Shown: positions 18,241 through 29,118, counted from the stretch's first letter. The stretch: 64,000 nt of DNA from JBCBCP01 sp038530575 (GCA_038530575.1 JBCBCP010000005.1:62001-126000); one strand, 5' to 3'. Notes: a model not told the origin generated them from the sequence alone. Program-made: numbers and translations.

Positions 18241-18777
18241 GTGACGGGCAAGCTTGACGGCCTCGCCCCCTATACCCCCTACAGCCGCGAGGACGCCGCC
18301 CGCTGGGCGCGTCTGAGGGCTTTTGTAGCGGCGGGCGTGGAAGTCTATACCCGAAGCACGGCGCATGGCGGACATGTGACGGCGTCCGCCTTTGTCCTGT
18401 CGCCCGACATGGGCTCGGTGCTTTTGACCCATCACCGCAAACTCGACATGTGGCTGCAGTTGGGCGGCCATTGCGACGGCATTGTCGATACCCGCTTCGT
18501 TGCGCTGAAAGAGGCCTACGAGGAAAGTGGCCTGCGCAGTATCAGCCTCGTTGCGCCCGATATCCTGGACGTCGACTGTTTGCCCGTGCCGGCTTTTGGT
18601 GATGACCCAGCCCATCTGCACTACGACGTGCGCTATCTGATGCGTGCCGGGGACATGCAGATCACGGTTTCGGCGGAATCCCATGACCTTGCGTGGGTTC
18701 CCCTGCGGGATCTGGAGTCGGTCACCCAAGAGCTGACGATGCTGCGCCTGCGCGACGCGGCGCTTCGCTGGCTTTAG
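18241..18777 (+). CDS. Nudix hydrolase
   Basis: The 178-residue protein carries a Nudix box near residue 75: GGHCDG, seven residues on, then ALKEAYEESGL. The first Glu of the canonical GX5E is Asp here (GGHCDGIVD), and KEAYEE replaces REUXEE. These enzymes split nucleoside diphosphates linked to another group; the substrate is unknown. GTG 18241 is the start, with GGAG about eight bases upstream overlapping the DUF4167 3' end. Its stop overlaps the rsmA stop by four bases. Confidence 0.88.
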   Translation: MTGKLDGLAPYTPYSREDAARWARLRAFVAAGVEVYTRSTAHGGHVTASAFVLSPDMGSVLLTHHRKLDMWLQLGGHCDGIVDTRFVALKEAYEESGLRSISLVAPDILDVDCLPVPAFGDDPAHLHYDVRYLMRAGDMQITVSAESHDLAWVPLRDLESVTQELTMLRLRDAALRWL

Positions 18778-19610
18778 GCTAGAACGCGGGCCAAGGCGCA
18801 AAAGCCTTCGATCGGGATCTGCTCTGCCCGGTCCGTAGGTTTGAGGCCCGACGCGCGTAACTTGTCTTCGATGTCTGGTGCGAGTCCCTTCAGTGCCGCA
18901 CGAAGCATCTTCCGACGCTGGCCAAAGGCGGCGGCCACCACCCGCTCCAGCACCTTCGGGTCCGCCTCAAAACGCGGCGCGGGCAGGGCGGTCAGGTGCA
19001 CGACCGCGCTCGACACTTTTGGCGGCGGGGTAAAGGCTTCGGGCGGCAGGCTCATCACGATGCGCGCCTCGCAGCGCCATTGCGCGAGCACAGCGAGCCG
19101 CCCATAAGCCTTGGAGCCCGGCGCGGCCACGATACGCTGTGCAACCTCGCGCTGGAACATCAGCGTCAGGCTGTCCCACACTGGGGGCCATGCGGCGGGT
19201 GTGAGCCAACGGATCAACAGCTCGGTCCCGACGTTGTAGGGCAGGTTGGCTACGATCTTGATCGGTTGGCTTAGGTGATCCAGTGGGTTCAGCGCCAGCG
19301 CGTCGCCCTCCAGCACCTCGAGGCGGCCCGGATAGCGCGCCGCGATCTCGGCCAGTGCAGGAAGGCACCGCGGGTCTTTTTCAACTGCCAGCACCCGCCG
19401 GGCGCCTTCCGAAAGCAGCCCGCGCGTTAGCCCGCCGGGGCCCGGGCCAATCTCCAGCACGTCCGCGCCGCTCAGATCACCGGCTTGCCGGGCGATCTTG
19501 GCGGTCAGGTTCAGATCCAGCAGGAAGTTCTGCCCCAGCGCCTTGCGCGCGCTGAGCCCATGCGTCGCGATCACGTCGCGGAGGGGGGGCAGGTCATCAA
19601 TCGTGCTCAT
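18774..19610 (-). CDS. rsmA: 16S rRNA dimethyladenosine transferase (KsgA)
   Basis: RsmA dimethylates A1518 and A1519 of 16S rRNA late in 30S assembly. The 278-residue protein has KALGQNFLLD, the SAM loop LEIGPGPGGLTRGLL, the catalytic NLPYNVGTELLIRWL, and PPPKVSSAVVHL in the C-terminal domain. ATG 19610 (MSTIDDLPPLRDVI) is preferred to an upstream extension lying in repeat DNA. It is the last gene of the lpt-surA-pdxA-rsmA run. Confidence 0.96.
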   Translation of the reverse strand: MSTIDDLPPLRDVIATHGLSARKALGQNFLLDLNLTAKIARQAGDLSGADVLEIGPGPGGLTRGLLSEGARRVLAVEKDPRCLPALAEIAARYPGRLEVLEGDALALNPLDHLSQPIKIVANLPYNVGTELLIRWLTPAAWPPVWDSLTLMFQREVAQRIVAAPGSKAYGRLAVLAQWRCEARIVMSLPPEAFTPPPKVSSAVVHLTALPAPRFEADPKVLERVVAAAFGQRRKMLRAALKGLAPDIEDKLRASGLKPTDRAEQIPIEGFCALARVLA

Positions 19611-19617
19611 GTCATCT

Positions 19618-19672
19618 TTTGGCTTCAAATATGCTGGGGGGCGCGAAGCGGGGGGCAACGCCCCCTTTCAAC
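19618..19672. repeat. G/C-run hairpin element between pdxA and rsmA
   Basis: The gap holds ggcttcaaatatgctgggggg, then GGGGGC-aac-GCCCCC, a perfect six-base-pair stem. The 'cttcaaatat' followed by G runs looks like a repeat I recognise as common between Rhodobacterales genes. No T-tract follows on the minus strand, so it is more likely a REP-like or mRNA-processing element than a strong terminator. Confidence 0.4.
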
Positions 19673-19673
19673 T

Positions 19674-20624
19674 CTAGCCATTCGCCATGGCATGCGCCAT
19701 CCGGAGCGCCTCGATCAGCGAACGCGGGTTCGCGATGCCGCGCCCGGCGATGTCAAAGGCGGTCCCGTGATCGGGCGAGGTGCGGATGATGGGTAAGCCC
19801 AGTGTCACGTTAACGCCGCGGTCAAAATCCAGCGTCTTGATCGGGATCAGCGCCTGGTCGTGATACATACACAGCGCCGCGTCATAACGGGCGCGAGCAG
19901 CGGGGTGGAACATCGTGTCGGCGGGCAGGGGACCAATCACCGCGCGCCCTTCGGCCTGCGCCTCGGCCACGACATCTGCGATCCAGTCCAGCTCTTCGCG
20001 GCCCATCGCACCACCCTCGCCGGCATGCGGGTTCAGCCCGGCCACAGCGAGTCGCGGCGCGGCGATCCCGAACTGTGTGCTCAAGGCATCCGCCGTGATC
20101 TGGATCGTTTCACGCAGCAGGCGCGGGGTCAGCGCGCGCGGCACCTCGGCCAGCGCGATGTGGATGGTTACCGGCACAACGCGCAGTTGCTCGGATGCGA
20201 GCATCATCACCGCCCGCCGTGCGCCCGTCAGCGCCTCCAGAAACTCTGTGTGGCCCGGATAGGTAAAGCCGGCGCCGTCCTGCAGCGCCTTCTTGTGGAT
20301 CGGCGCGGTACACAGCGCCGTTGCCGCGCCAGACTGGACCAGCTGCGTGCCGCGCGCAATCACGTCGATTACCGATTGCGCGTTCTCCGCAGACGCGCTG
20401 CCGGGCGTGTTGGGGGCCGGAAAGGGGTGCGCCAGAACCGGCAGGCCGCCCGCCCCGTGCGCCTCCGATGGCGCGTCGATCAGTGTCACGGGGGTGCCCG
20501 CAGGCAAGTGCGCCGGGTCGCCAATCCAGGCAAACGGAACCTCTCCCTTCAGGGCGGTCCATGCTGCCGCGGCGATTTCGGGTCCTATGCCTGCAGGCTC
20601 GCCGCAGGTCAGCGCGACGGTCAT
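19674..20624 (-). CDS. pdxA: 4-hydroxythreonine-4-phosphate dehydrogenase
   Basis: PdxA oxidises 4-phosphohydroxy-L-threonine in the DXP-dependent pyridoxal phosphate pathway. The 316-residue protein begins MTVALTCGEPAGIGPEI. Its three metal-binding His segments are FTYPGHTEFLEALTG, VAGLNPHAGEGGAMG and CMYHDQALIPIKTL, with RTSPDHGTAFDIAG near the end. It lies between surA and rsmA, the same neighbourhood as in E. coli (lptD-surA-pdxA-rsmA). Confidence 0.96.
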   Translation of the reverse strand: MTVALTCGEPAGIGPEIAAAAWTALKGEVPFAWIGDPAHLPAGTPVTLIDAPSEAHGAGGLPVLAHPFPAPNTPGSASAENAQSVIDVIARGTQLVQSGAATALCTAPIHKKALQDGAGFTYPGHTEFLEALTGARRAVMMLASEQLRVVPVTIHIALAEVPRALTPRLLRETIQITADALSTQFGIAAPRLAVAGLNPHAGEGGAMGREELDWIADVVAEAQAEGRAVIGPLPADTMFHPAARARYDAALCMYHDQALIPIKTLDFDRGVNVTLGLPIIRTSPDHGTAFDIAGRGIANPRSLIEALRMAHAMANG

Positions 20625-20634
20625 GGCGCGTGCA

Positions 20635-21852
20635 TCATTCGAAGACAGTGATCCGCGACTCGGCGCGCAGCTGCTCGAGCGTGGTGGACGCATAGCCCTC
20701 GAGCCGCTCTTGCCGGAGCTGGCGTTCGATCTGGTCGCGGCCAACCTCTTCGTTCAGAACCGCGGTACGCCCGCAGAGCATCAGGAAGACAAGCGTCTGA
20801 CCATTCGCCCGGGTGAGCGCTGTGGAGACCTCGCCCGGGTCAAGCTTGGCCAGTTCTATGGCGATGTCCTGAGGGATCTGCTCGGGCGGAAGTGTGCCGC
20901 GATCCAGGACGCTTTCCGGCATGCCCTTGGCCACGCCGTAAAGATCGTCACAGACATCCACCCGGGTCTTGAGCCGTTCCGCAATGGCCAGCGCCTCCTG
21001 CGACCGCCCGCCGTTGATGTAATAGGCGGCGTACTCGATGGCGGCAAATTCGGGCGCCGGCGCGTCTGTCTCCTCGATCGCGCGCAGTTGGAACAGCGCC
21101 ACGGCGTTCGGCAAGCTGATAGGCTGGGTTACTTCCCCGGGAGCGAGGCCGAGAACCAACCCGCGCAAGGCAGGGGGCAGGTTGGACACCGGAACCCAGT
21201 CAAGGCGGCCACCACGGCCTCTTGTGGGCGTCGCTGAAAACCGACGGGCGAGCGCGCTGAATTCGGAAATGGTTGTGACCTGAGCGATCTCCTCTGCCCG
21301 GGCCTGAACGGCCGCGCGCCGGTTGGGCGGGGCGGGCATGATGATCTCTGAAAGCAGCACACGCAGACCGCCTGCCGCGCTTGTTTGCGCCAGAGCGCGG
21401 TCGATCTCGGCCTCTGTAATTTCGACCCGCGCCCCAAAACGCCCGCGGATATAGTCGCGCCAGGCAATGTTAACGCCGACAAAGTCGCGGAAGGTCTCGC
21501 GCGCAATCCCGGCCCCTTCAATCGCGGCAACAAAATCCTCAAGCTCGAAATTGCCCTGCGCGGCAAAGGCCGTCATTCCCTCGATCAGCCCTTCTTCGGT
21601 CACTGTCAGGCCGACGGCCCGGGTTTCGGCGAGGCGCAAACGGTCGTCGATCAGGGCCTCGAGTGCGCCAGAGCGGCTGGCCCCCGGCGCGTTCAGAAGC
21701 TGCAGGAAGCGGACGCGCTGTTGCAGCTCGTATTCGGTGATGACCGCGTCACCTACTTGCGCAACCGGAGCAAAGAGGTTCTGTGCGGCGGCGGCAGCGG
21801 GCAGCATCAGTGCGGTCAGCAGCACAAGCGCGGCGGAGCGGAGGGACATCAT
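20635..21852 (-). CDS. surA: Periplasmic peptidyl-prolyl isomerase/chaperone, SurA type
   Basis: SurA helps fold outer-membrane proteins. The 405-residue protein has a signal peptide (SAALVLLTALMLPAAAAAQ) and then the SurA N-domain (VAQVGDAVITEYELQQRVRFL). A single clear parvulin-like domain follows (SEIIMPAPPNRRAAVQARAEEIA...FSALARRFSATPTRGRGGRLDWVPVSNLPPALRG region, residues 170-240). ATG 21852 overlaps the lptD stop as TGATG; ATG 21861 is three codons earlier. E. coli SurA has two parvulin domains, so this is a variant architecture. Confidence 0.9.
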   Translation of the reverse strand: MMSLRSAALVLLTALMLPAAAAAQNLFAPVAQVGDAVITEYELQQRVRFLQLLNAPGASRSGALEALIDDRLRLAETRAVGLTVTEEGLIEGMTAFAAQGNFELEDFVAAIEGAGIARETFRDFVGVNIAWRDYIRGRFGARVEITEAEIDRALAQTSAAGGLRVLLSEIIMPAPPNRRAAVQARAEEIAQVTTISEFSALARRFSATPTRGRGGRLDWVPVSNLPPALRGLVLGLAPGEVTQPISLPNAVALFQLRAIEETDAPAPEFAAIEYAAYYINGGRSQEALAIAERLKTRVDVCDDLYGVAKGMPESVLDRGTLPPEQIPQDIAIELAKLDPGEVSTALTRANGQTLVFLMLCGRTAVLNEEVGRDQIERQLRQERLEGYASTTLEQLRAESRITVFE

Positions 21853-23984
21853 CACTTGCATGTTCGGGCGTAACTTTCGGTTCCGGTCTGTGCGGAGAAG
21901 CCCCGCAAGGACACTGTAAAGCCCACATTTGTCGAAGGCTCAACACTTGTTGACGAGGTATAGCGGCGGTTCACCGACAGGCGGGCCGATACGCATTCAT
22001 TATCGTAGGTCAGCCCGATACCGGCATAGGTCGCGCGGTCGCCATCCAGATCGTAGCGCACATCGGCCGTAGCCGACCAGTGCTTGTCGATGTTGAACGC
22101 GCCATCAAGCGTCAGTTCGGACACCGGGTCGGGCCGGTCCTCGGCCAGATCGTCTGTCAGCCAGATGTAGCTGCCCGACAGGCGCGCGCGGCGATTGGAC
22201 CAGCCCCCGCGCAGCTCTGCCTTGGTGGTGTGGAAATCGCCGCCGATCAGGGCGCGGCCCGTCAGAGACAGCCCGCCCGCCAGCGAAAGATGCGCCGCGA
22301 CCAGAACATCGGAGGACGTGCCGCCAAGGCCCGAGCTGAGCGTGTAGCCCGCCGCCGGATCATTGCGGATCACCTGGCCCAGGGACAGCCGGGTGTTCAG
22401 GCCACTGTCGCCAAAATAGCTCCAGTTGACGCCAAGCGCCGCGAACGTGCCTCGCTCGCGCGCGTCGGGCCGGGGAAAGCGGGACAGGGCCAGAAGATTG
22501 CCCTCGTCAAACTCGACCCGCGCGCTTTCCTCGATTGGCACGGCGAGCGTGCTGCCGCCGACCCAGGCGATCTGCAGGATCGGCTCCAGCAACTGGGTGC
22601 CGCGCGCGCCCGTGCGGGTCATCGGGTAGCGAAAGGTTAGCGCAGCCTCCGGCGTCAGGCCGGCGGCATTGTCTGGCGTGGTGGAGTCCTGCGCGATGCG
22701 AAACGCGTCCCCTTCCAGCCCCAGCAGCGCTTGCATCTGAAGGCCCGAAGCAAAGCTCCAGCTGCGCGTCCATTCCGCGCCCACATTCACCCGGTAGACA
22801 TCGCGCCCGTCCGGCAAAAGGTCCGCATCCGGCCCGTCGACCGACACCGTTGAGGTCCGCACATGGCTATGCGCTGCCGCCGTCAGCCGCAGCTCGCCCC
22901 CTAGGGCGCGGGGGAACATGCGCCGCTCGTAGACCGCATCGAAGATGTTGGTGGGCAGCGTCGCGTTATTCTCGCCGTCGCGCAGGGTCTTGTAGTTCAC
23001 AAAGCTGAACTGGCGCAGCTCGTCCCGCTTGGCCCGGGTAAGGGTGACGGCGCTGTCGAGCCGGTCTTTCTCGGAATAGCTGTATTCGGTCAGGTAGGCA
23101 TCGTCCGATGTGGTTTCGATATCGAAGGTCAGCACGTAATCGTTGCCAAGGTTGAACGTGCCAAAGCCAAAGAGGTAGCCGCGCGCCTCGCCCGGGCGCA
23201 GGTCGTCACGGGTGTAGGCGCCGTTGAATTCGATGCGACCGTTGGTAAAGGCTTGCCGGTAGCGGAATTCGAGCGTCTCGGTGCTGGACGACAGGTAGGG
23301 CGTGAGCGTCAGGTCGCGGCTGTCGCCGAGCTTGATGAAATACGGCACCTTGATCCCGGTGCCCAGCTGCGAGGTCGAGCGCAAGGACGGGATGAGAAAG
23401 CCGGTTGCCCGCTCCAGCGTCGGGTCGGGCATCCTGAGGCGGGGCAGGTAAAGGATCGGCACCGCGCCGATGCGGAACTGCGCGCCGTCAAAGTAAAGCT
23501 GGCGTTCTTGCTGGTCGTGGACCACGCGCTTGGCCCGGATAGACCAGAGCGGCGGGCGGCCCGTCTCGCACACCCGGCAGGAGGTCACGGCAGTCTTGTA
23601 TAGCTGGGTGTAGCGTCCGCCGACGCGGTTCATCTCGACCGCGGCGAGCTGCAGCTGATCGTTCAGCACCAGCCGCGCGCCTTGCAGAAGGCCGTTGCGC
23701 AGGTCGCGGCTGAGCTGCGCCTGATCGGCGAGGATGATGATATCCTCGCCGTCTTCGATGGTAATTGGCCCGGTGATGTCCAGCGTGCCGGTCTGCCCGT
23801 CATAGCGGATGGCGGCGGCGGTAAGGCGCGTGGTACCCTGAAACGCCTCTACGTTGCCGGTGGCGATCAGTTGGCGGTCGCGGGTCAGGGTGACGTCATC
23901 GGCGATCAGGATGGCGGGCGGGGCGTCCTGCGCGGCCAGCGGCATAGCCCAAAGGACCAGTAGGAGGGCGGCAAGCCATCTCAT
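21852..23984 (-). CDS. lptD: LPS-assembly protein LptD
   Basis: LptD forms the outer-membrane barrel that inserts LPS into the outer leaflet, plugged by LptE. The 710-residue protein has a signal peptide (WLAALLLVLWAMPLAAQ), a beta-taco N-domain (TATGNVEAFQGTTRLTA-type repeats, residues 25-130) and a barrel of alternating strands. It has only four Cys: a pair at TSCRVCETG and two near the C-terminus (NECVSARL and RTCK). That fits two inter-domain disulfides as in E. coli. Its start overlaps lptG as ATGA. Confidence 0.94.
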   Translation of the reverse strand: MRWLAALLLVLWAMPLAAQDAPPAILIADDVTLTRDRQLIATGNVEAFQGTTRLTAAAIRYDGQTGTLDITGPITIEDGEDIIILADQAQLSRDLRNGLLQGARLVLNDQLQLAAVEMNRVGGRYTQLYKTAVTSCRVCETGRPPLWSIRAKRVVHDQQERQLYFDGAQFRIGAVPILYLPRLRMPDPTLERATGFLIPSLRSTSQLGTGIKVPYFIKLGDSRDLTLTPYLSSSTETLEFRYRQAFTNGRIEFNGAYTRDDLRPGEARGYLFGFGTFNLGNDYVLTFDIETTSDDAYLTEYSYSEKDRLDSAVTLTRAKRDELRQFSFVNYKTLRDGENNATLPTNIFDAVYERRMFPRALGGELRLTAAAHSHVRTSTVSVDGPDADLLPDGRDVYRVNVGAEWTRSWSFASGLQMQALLGLEGDAFRIAQDSTTPDNAAGLTPEAALTFRYPMTRTGARGTQLLEPILQIAWVGGSTLAVPIEESARVEFDEGNLLALSRFPRPDARERGTFAALGVNWSYFGDSGLNTRLSLGQVIRNDPAAGYTLSSGLGGTSSDVLVAAHLSLAGGLSLTGRALIGGDFHTTKAELRGGWSNRRARLSGSYIWLTDDLAEDRPDPVSELTLDGAFNIDKHWSATADVRYDLDGDRATYAGIGLTYDNECVSARLSVNRRYTSSTSVEPSTNVGFTVSLRGFSAQTGTESYARTCK

Positions 23985-25078
23985 CCGTCTTCACGCTGCA
24001 ACAGCAGCCCCAACGCGAGCATGATAGAGGCCACAGGGGCAGACCATGCGGCCAGAACAACCGGTATCTGGCCGTTTTCCCCAAGGATCTGGGCAAAGCT
24101 GCGGATGAAATACAAACCGAACCCTAACAGAACTGCGGCCAGCACGGCGGTGCCGGTTCCCCCAGATCTTGTATGCCGCATCGTGAAGGACGCCGCAATT
24201 AGAACCATCGCGACCAGAAACAGCGGCCGCGCCAGTTCCGCCTGCAGCCAGACATGGTGGCGGCGCGCCGAAAAACCGGCCTGCTCAAGCTGCGCGATGA
24301 ACGTTGTCATGTCCCAGATCGACACGCCGGAGGGCGAGCCCAGCGTCTCTCGAATGCGGTCGAGCGTCAGGGTCGAAGGCAGCTCGTAAAGCGCATGCGC
24401 GGTGGCTTGCGCTTCGGGATTGAAGCCTGTGGACAGCGGCCAGACCTTGGCATCGCGCAAGGTCCACGCGCCGCCCGTCAGCGCTGCCGAGGCCGCGTCG
24501 ATCCGCCGGACCGGCCCGCCGCCGGGCGCATAGGACAAGAAGGTCACGTCATAAAGCACGGAGGCATCCGCGTTGGAGCGGGCGGCGCGGATCACGGTCT
24601 GCCCATCCTCGCTGCCTTGCCGCAGCCAAAGGCCATCTTCGGACACCGCCAGCGTGGAGGCGCCGCCCGTCCGGTAGCTTTCAGAGAGTTGCGCGTAACG
24701 CTTGGACGTCGCGGCCGAAATAGGCCCCAGCATCGCCACCGCCAACGCGCCGATGATCAGCGCGACAACCACCGGCGCCACCAGCGCCCGGATGGCAGAG
24801 CGGCCCGCCGCGCGGGTGACAACCATCTCAGAGCTGCGCGCAAGCCCGACAAACAGGGTGATCGTCGCCAGAATGGTCACCAGCGGCAGAATTTCATTCA
24901 TCGCCCCCGGCGCATCGAGCATCACGAGACCCAGCCGCGCGCCAAAGCTGACATCTGCGCCCGCATAGCTGCGGCTCTCATCAATCAGGCCGATCAGGCT
25001 GATCAGCACGAGAAAGACAACAAAGATCAGGCCAAAAGCCTGTGCAAAACGGCGCGCGAAGTACAGGTGCAGGATCAC
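23981..25078 (-). CDS. lptG: LPS export ABC transporter permease LptG
   Basis: LptG pairs with LptF and LptB to pull LPS from the inner membrane. The 365-residue protein has three N-terminal helices, a periplasmic jellyroll (residues about 120-270) and three C-terminal helices ending VLAAWSAPVASIMLALGLLL. The start is GTG 25078, overlapping the lptF stop as GTGA. The order lptF-lptG-lptD is fully overlapping. Confidence 0.93.
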   Translation of the reverse strand: MILHLYFARRFAQAFGLIFVVFLVLISLIGLIDESRSYAGADVSFGARLGLVMLDAPGAMNEILPLVTILATITLFVGLARSSEMVVTRAAGRSAIRALVAPVVVALIIGALAVAMLGPISAATSKRYAQLSESYRTGGASTLAVSEDGLWLRQGSEDGQTVIRAARSNADASVLYDVTFLSYAPGGGPVRRIDAASAALTGGAWTLRDAKVWPLSTGFNPEAQATAHALYELPSTLTLDRIRETLGSPSGVSIWDMTTFIAQLEQAGFSARRHHVWLQAELARPLFLVAMVLIAASFTMRHTRSGGTGTAVLAAVLLGFGLYFIRSFAQILGENGQIPVVLAAWSAPVASIMLALGLLLQREDG

Positions 25079-26208
25079 GGCGCGGCCCCCGCGCGTTTAC
25101 GTCTGCGCAGCAGGTAGGGGCGGCTGGCAAAGAACAGCATGCACGCGGCCAGCGCGGCGCCGATGAGCGTCGGCAGGTACATGATCGGCCAGAGGCCGGG
25201 ATCGCTGACAACCGCATTGGACAGCGTCCCGCGCATCCCGTCGAGCGCCACCAGAAGGACAAAGGCCAACACGGTCTCGCGCCACACGCCAAAGCGCGAA
25301 AAGCCGCCGATCAGCAGCGTGGAAAAGCCGATCAACGCAGCAACGATGCAGAACAACGGCTGCGCAATGCGGGCGTGCAACCTTTCTGTCAGGCTTCCGG
25401 CGGTTTCACTGGTGGTTTGCCGCACTTCTGACCAGTCGCGCAAAAGCGCCAGCGTCGGGAGGTGTCGCACGGAGGTGCCGGGCGTCGCATCCCCGGTGAT
25501 CAGCGATGTGATATCAAACGAGAAGTCCCGGAAATTGGCCGTCGATAGGCGCCGTGTGGCCGTGTCGAGCCGCTGAACAAGCCCGTCGATCATGATCAGC
25601 GTTGTCGTATCGTCCTCGGTGCGGACCAGATACGCCTCCGCGGCGGTATAGATCACGCGGCTGGAAGGATCGCGCCGGTCCGACAGGAACACATCGCGCA
25701 GCACACCGTCCTCGCCCACGGCGCGGGTGTAGAAGGTGACTGCATCCGCCGGAGAGAGAAACGCCCCTTCGGTCAGCAGGCGCGCGGTGACGTTCTGGCT
25801 GACTTCGGCCTCGCGCGCGTTCAGCTGCCCGGTCGCCAGCGGCACGAGGATATGGGACAAGAGCGACATCATCAGCGCGACAAGCACGCCGAACGCAAAC
25901 ACCGGGCGCGCCAGCCGCCACGGCCCCGATCCGGTGGCCTGCATCACGGTCATCTCCGACTCGCGCATTGCGCGGTTTGTGACATATGTGGCGGCCGCGA
26001 AGGTCGCGATGGGCAGCACGGTGGTGATCAGTTTGGGCAGGCCGAGCGCGGTGAACTCAAGAAACACCAGCGCCGTCTGCCCGTCGCCGATCAGCCGGTC
26101 GAACAGCACAACGGCGCGGTTGATCCAGAAGACGGCCACCAGAACGAGCGCAAAAAAGCCGAACAGCAGCAAAAGCTGCGACAGCATATAGCGGTCGAAT
26201 CTGGCCAT
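25075..26208 (-). CDS. lptF: LPS export ABC transporter permease LptF
   Basis: The 377-residue partner of LptG starts at ATG 26208 (MARFDRYMLSQLLLLFGFFALV) behind an AAAGGGGGG site. It has the family's membrane-periplasm-membrane layout: MRESEMTVMQATGSGPWRLARPV in the coupling-helix region contacting LptB, then the jellyroll, and C-terminal helices from PLFCIVAALIGFSTLLIG. LptB, LptA and LptC are not in the window. It is divergent from pepA. Confidence 0.93.
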   Translation of the reverse strand: MARFDRYMLSQLLLLFGFFALVLVAVFWINRAVVLFDRLIGDGQTALVFLEFTALGLPKLITTVLPIATFAAATYVTNRAMRESEMTVMQATGSGPWRLARPVFAFGVLVALMMSLLSHILVPLATGQLNAREAEVSQNVTARLLTEGAFLSPADAVTFYTRAVGEDGVLRDVFLSDRRDPSSRVIYTAAEAYLVRTEDDTTTLIMIDGLVQRLDTATRRLSTANFRDFSFDITSLITGDATPGTSVRHLPTLALLRDWSEVRQTTSETAGSLTERLHARIAQPLFCIVAALIGFSTLLIGGFSRFGVWRETVLAFVLLVALDGMRGTLSNAVVSDPGLWPIMYLPTLIGAALAACMLFFASRPYLLRRRKRAGAAP

Positions 26209-26320
26209 GCGCCCCCCTTTGGCGTGTGAAGGTTGTTTAAAGGTTGAGACCGCGCGGCAAAAGCCCTTCCCGCCATGCATTCGCCGGGCTAGGTCTGTAC
26301 GCAAAGAAATGGAGCGCCTC

Positions 26321-27790
<1,470 letters not shown>

Positions 27791-27823
27791 TCCGTTCCGC
27801 AGAAGTGGGGAAAAGCGAGAGCC

Positions 27824-28285
27824 ATGGGGGCCGCCTATTTCTATCATCTGACGCGCCGGCCGCTTGAGCAGACGCTGGCGATGCTGCTGGGCAAGGCGCG
27901 GCAGGCAGGCTGGCGCGTGGCGGTGCGAGGTCGCGACGCGGCGCGGCTGGATTTTCTGGATGAAAAGCTGTGGCTGGGGCCGGAAGACGGGTTTCTGCCC
28001 CATGGCCGCGCGGGCGGGCCGCATGATGCGCGCCAGCCGATCCTGCTGACCGAGCATGCGGCCGCCCCAAATGCGCCGCACTGCGTGATGGCCATCGACG
28101 GCGCTGAGGTTACGGCGGCCGAGGTGGCCGTGCTTGACCGGGTCTGTGTCCTCTTTGACGGCACGGACGAGGACGCGGTCCAGATCGCGCGCGGGCAGTG
28201 GAAGGCGCTGGCCGATGCCGGTGCGGCGGCGCAATACTGGTCCGAGGCCTCGGGCAATTGGGAAAAGAAGGCCGAGACCGGTTGA
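27824..28285 (+). CDS. holC: DNA polymerase III chi subunit
   Basis: Chi links the clamp loader to SSB. The 153-residue protein starts MGAAYFYHLTRRPLEQTLAMLLGKARQAGWRV (read in parts) and has LDEKLWLGPEDGFLPHG, PILLTEHAAAPN and CVLFDGTDEDAVQIARGQWKAL, all typical of HolC. It follows pepA and ends before the divergent-composition orphan at 28291. Confidence 0.93.
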   Translation: MGAAYFYHLTRRPLEQTLAMLLGKARQAGWRVAVRGRDAARLDFLDEKLWLGPEDGFLPHGRAGGPHDARQPILLTEHAAAPNAPHCVMAIDGAEVTAAEVAVLDRVCVLFDGTDEDAVQIARGQWKALADAGAAAQYWSEASGNWEKKAETG

Positions 28286-28290
28286 AAGGC

Positions 28291-29067
28291 TTAAGATGAA
28301 AGCCCGCCGTGAATTGAGCTACCCAGCGAGCCAGTACCGCGGATAATCCTGAAAAAGGTGACAAAGCTGACCAGCGCCCAAATCAAGGCGCTGCCAAAAC
28401 CAAAAAGGCTGAAGACGATAAGCACATCGAATGTGTCCTTGATGCCCTGAACAAGAGCAGCCCGCTCGATAAGCACGACAAAAGCGGCAATGCATATCGC
28501 GGAAATGACGCCGATTGACACGCACAGAAGCGTAAGAAAGGCGGTCATGACATGCTTGTCGTAATCATAGTCGTTCCGAAAACGTTTGTCGTTTGCCTCG
28601 TACCCGTGTTGTGAGAGGTAGTTTTCCCAGAACAGAAACCCCTTCAGGTTTGCCGTGCGAAAAATGTGGCTGTCTCGTTCCCGGTCTAACTGTTCGACGA
28701 TAGGGGCGAACAGGTAGTCCTCAAAGTGCACTTTGAGATAGTCCGCGGCCCGCGTTACTGCTTTGAACTGCGCGACGCCGAGTGTTCCAAGATAGGTTGC
28801 GATGACCACGAACATTGGGCTGAGCAGGCAAAAGAGGCCGAGCAGTATGGGGCGTTCGGTGACCATTGTCCAAGTCTGTTGATCGGCGACGAGTGCAATA
28901 AGCGCACCGGACAGGATCGGGATTGTCGCGAGCGATATTTTCAGCACGTCGTACATTCGGGCCATGTACTGTTCGATTTCGGCTCGAATGGTGTTGAACT
29001 GCACCTCAATGATTTTGAGGGCAAATGTATCCGGTTCGCTGACGTTTCTTTCCGGTCGTTCGGTCAT
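28291..29067 (-). CDS. Orphan four-helix membrane protein, A+T-richer than neighbours
   Basis: The 258-residue protein begins MTERPERNVSEPDTFALKII, then a charged helix (VQFNTIRAEIEQYMARMYDVL). Two membrane helices follow (residues about 45-67 and 72-95), a polar loop of roughly 95 residues (AADYLKVHFEDYLFAPIVEQL...FRNDYDYDKHV), and two more helices (LLCVSIGVISAICIAAFVVLI and VLIVFSLFGFGSALIWALVSF). The charged helix before a helical hairpin recalls SLATT-type effector membrane proteins, but the similarity is only in layout. Codon use is more A/T-ending than in the flanking genes. No partner gene is adjacent. Confidence 0.75.
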   Translation of the reverse strand: MTERPERNVSEPDTFALKIIEVQFNTIRAEIEQYMARMYDVLKISLATIPILSGALIALVADQQTWTMVTERPILLGLFCLLSPMFVVIATYLGTLGVAQFKAVTRAADYLKVHFEDYLFAPIVEQLDRERDSHIFRTANLKGFLFWENYLSQHGYEANDKRFRNDYDYDKHVMTAFLTLLCVSIGVISAICIAAFVVLIERAALVQGIKDTFDVLIVFSLFGFGSALIWALVSFVTFFRIIRGTGSLGSSIHGGLSS

Positions 29068-29118
29068 GCGCCCGACACTGCCCCGAAAGACATTTGCCGC
29101 CAAGCGAGAATTTGTGTC

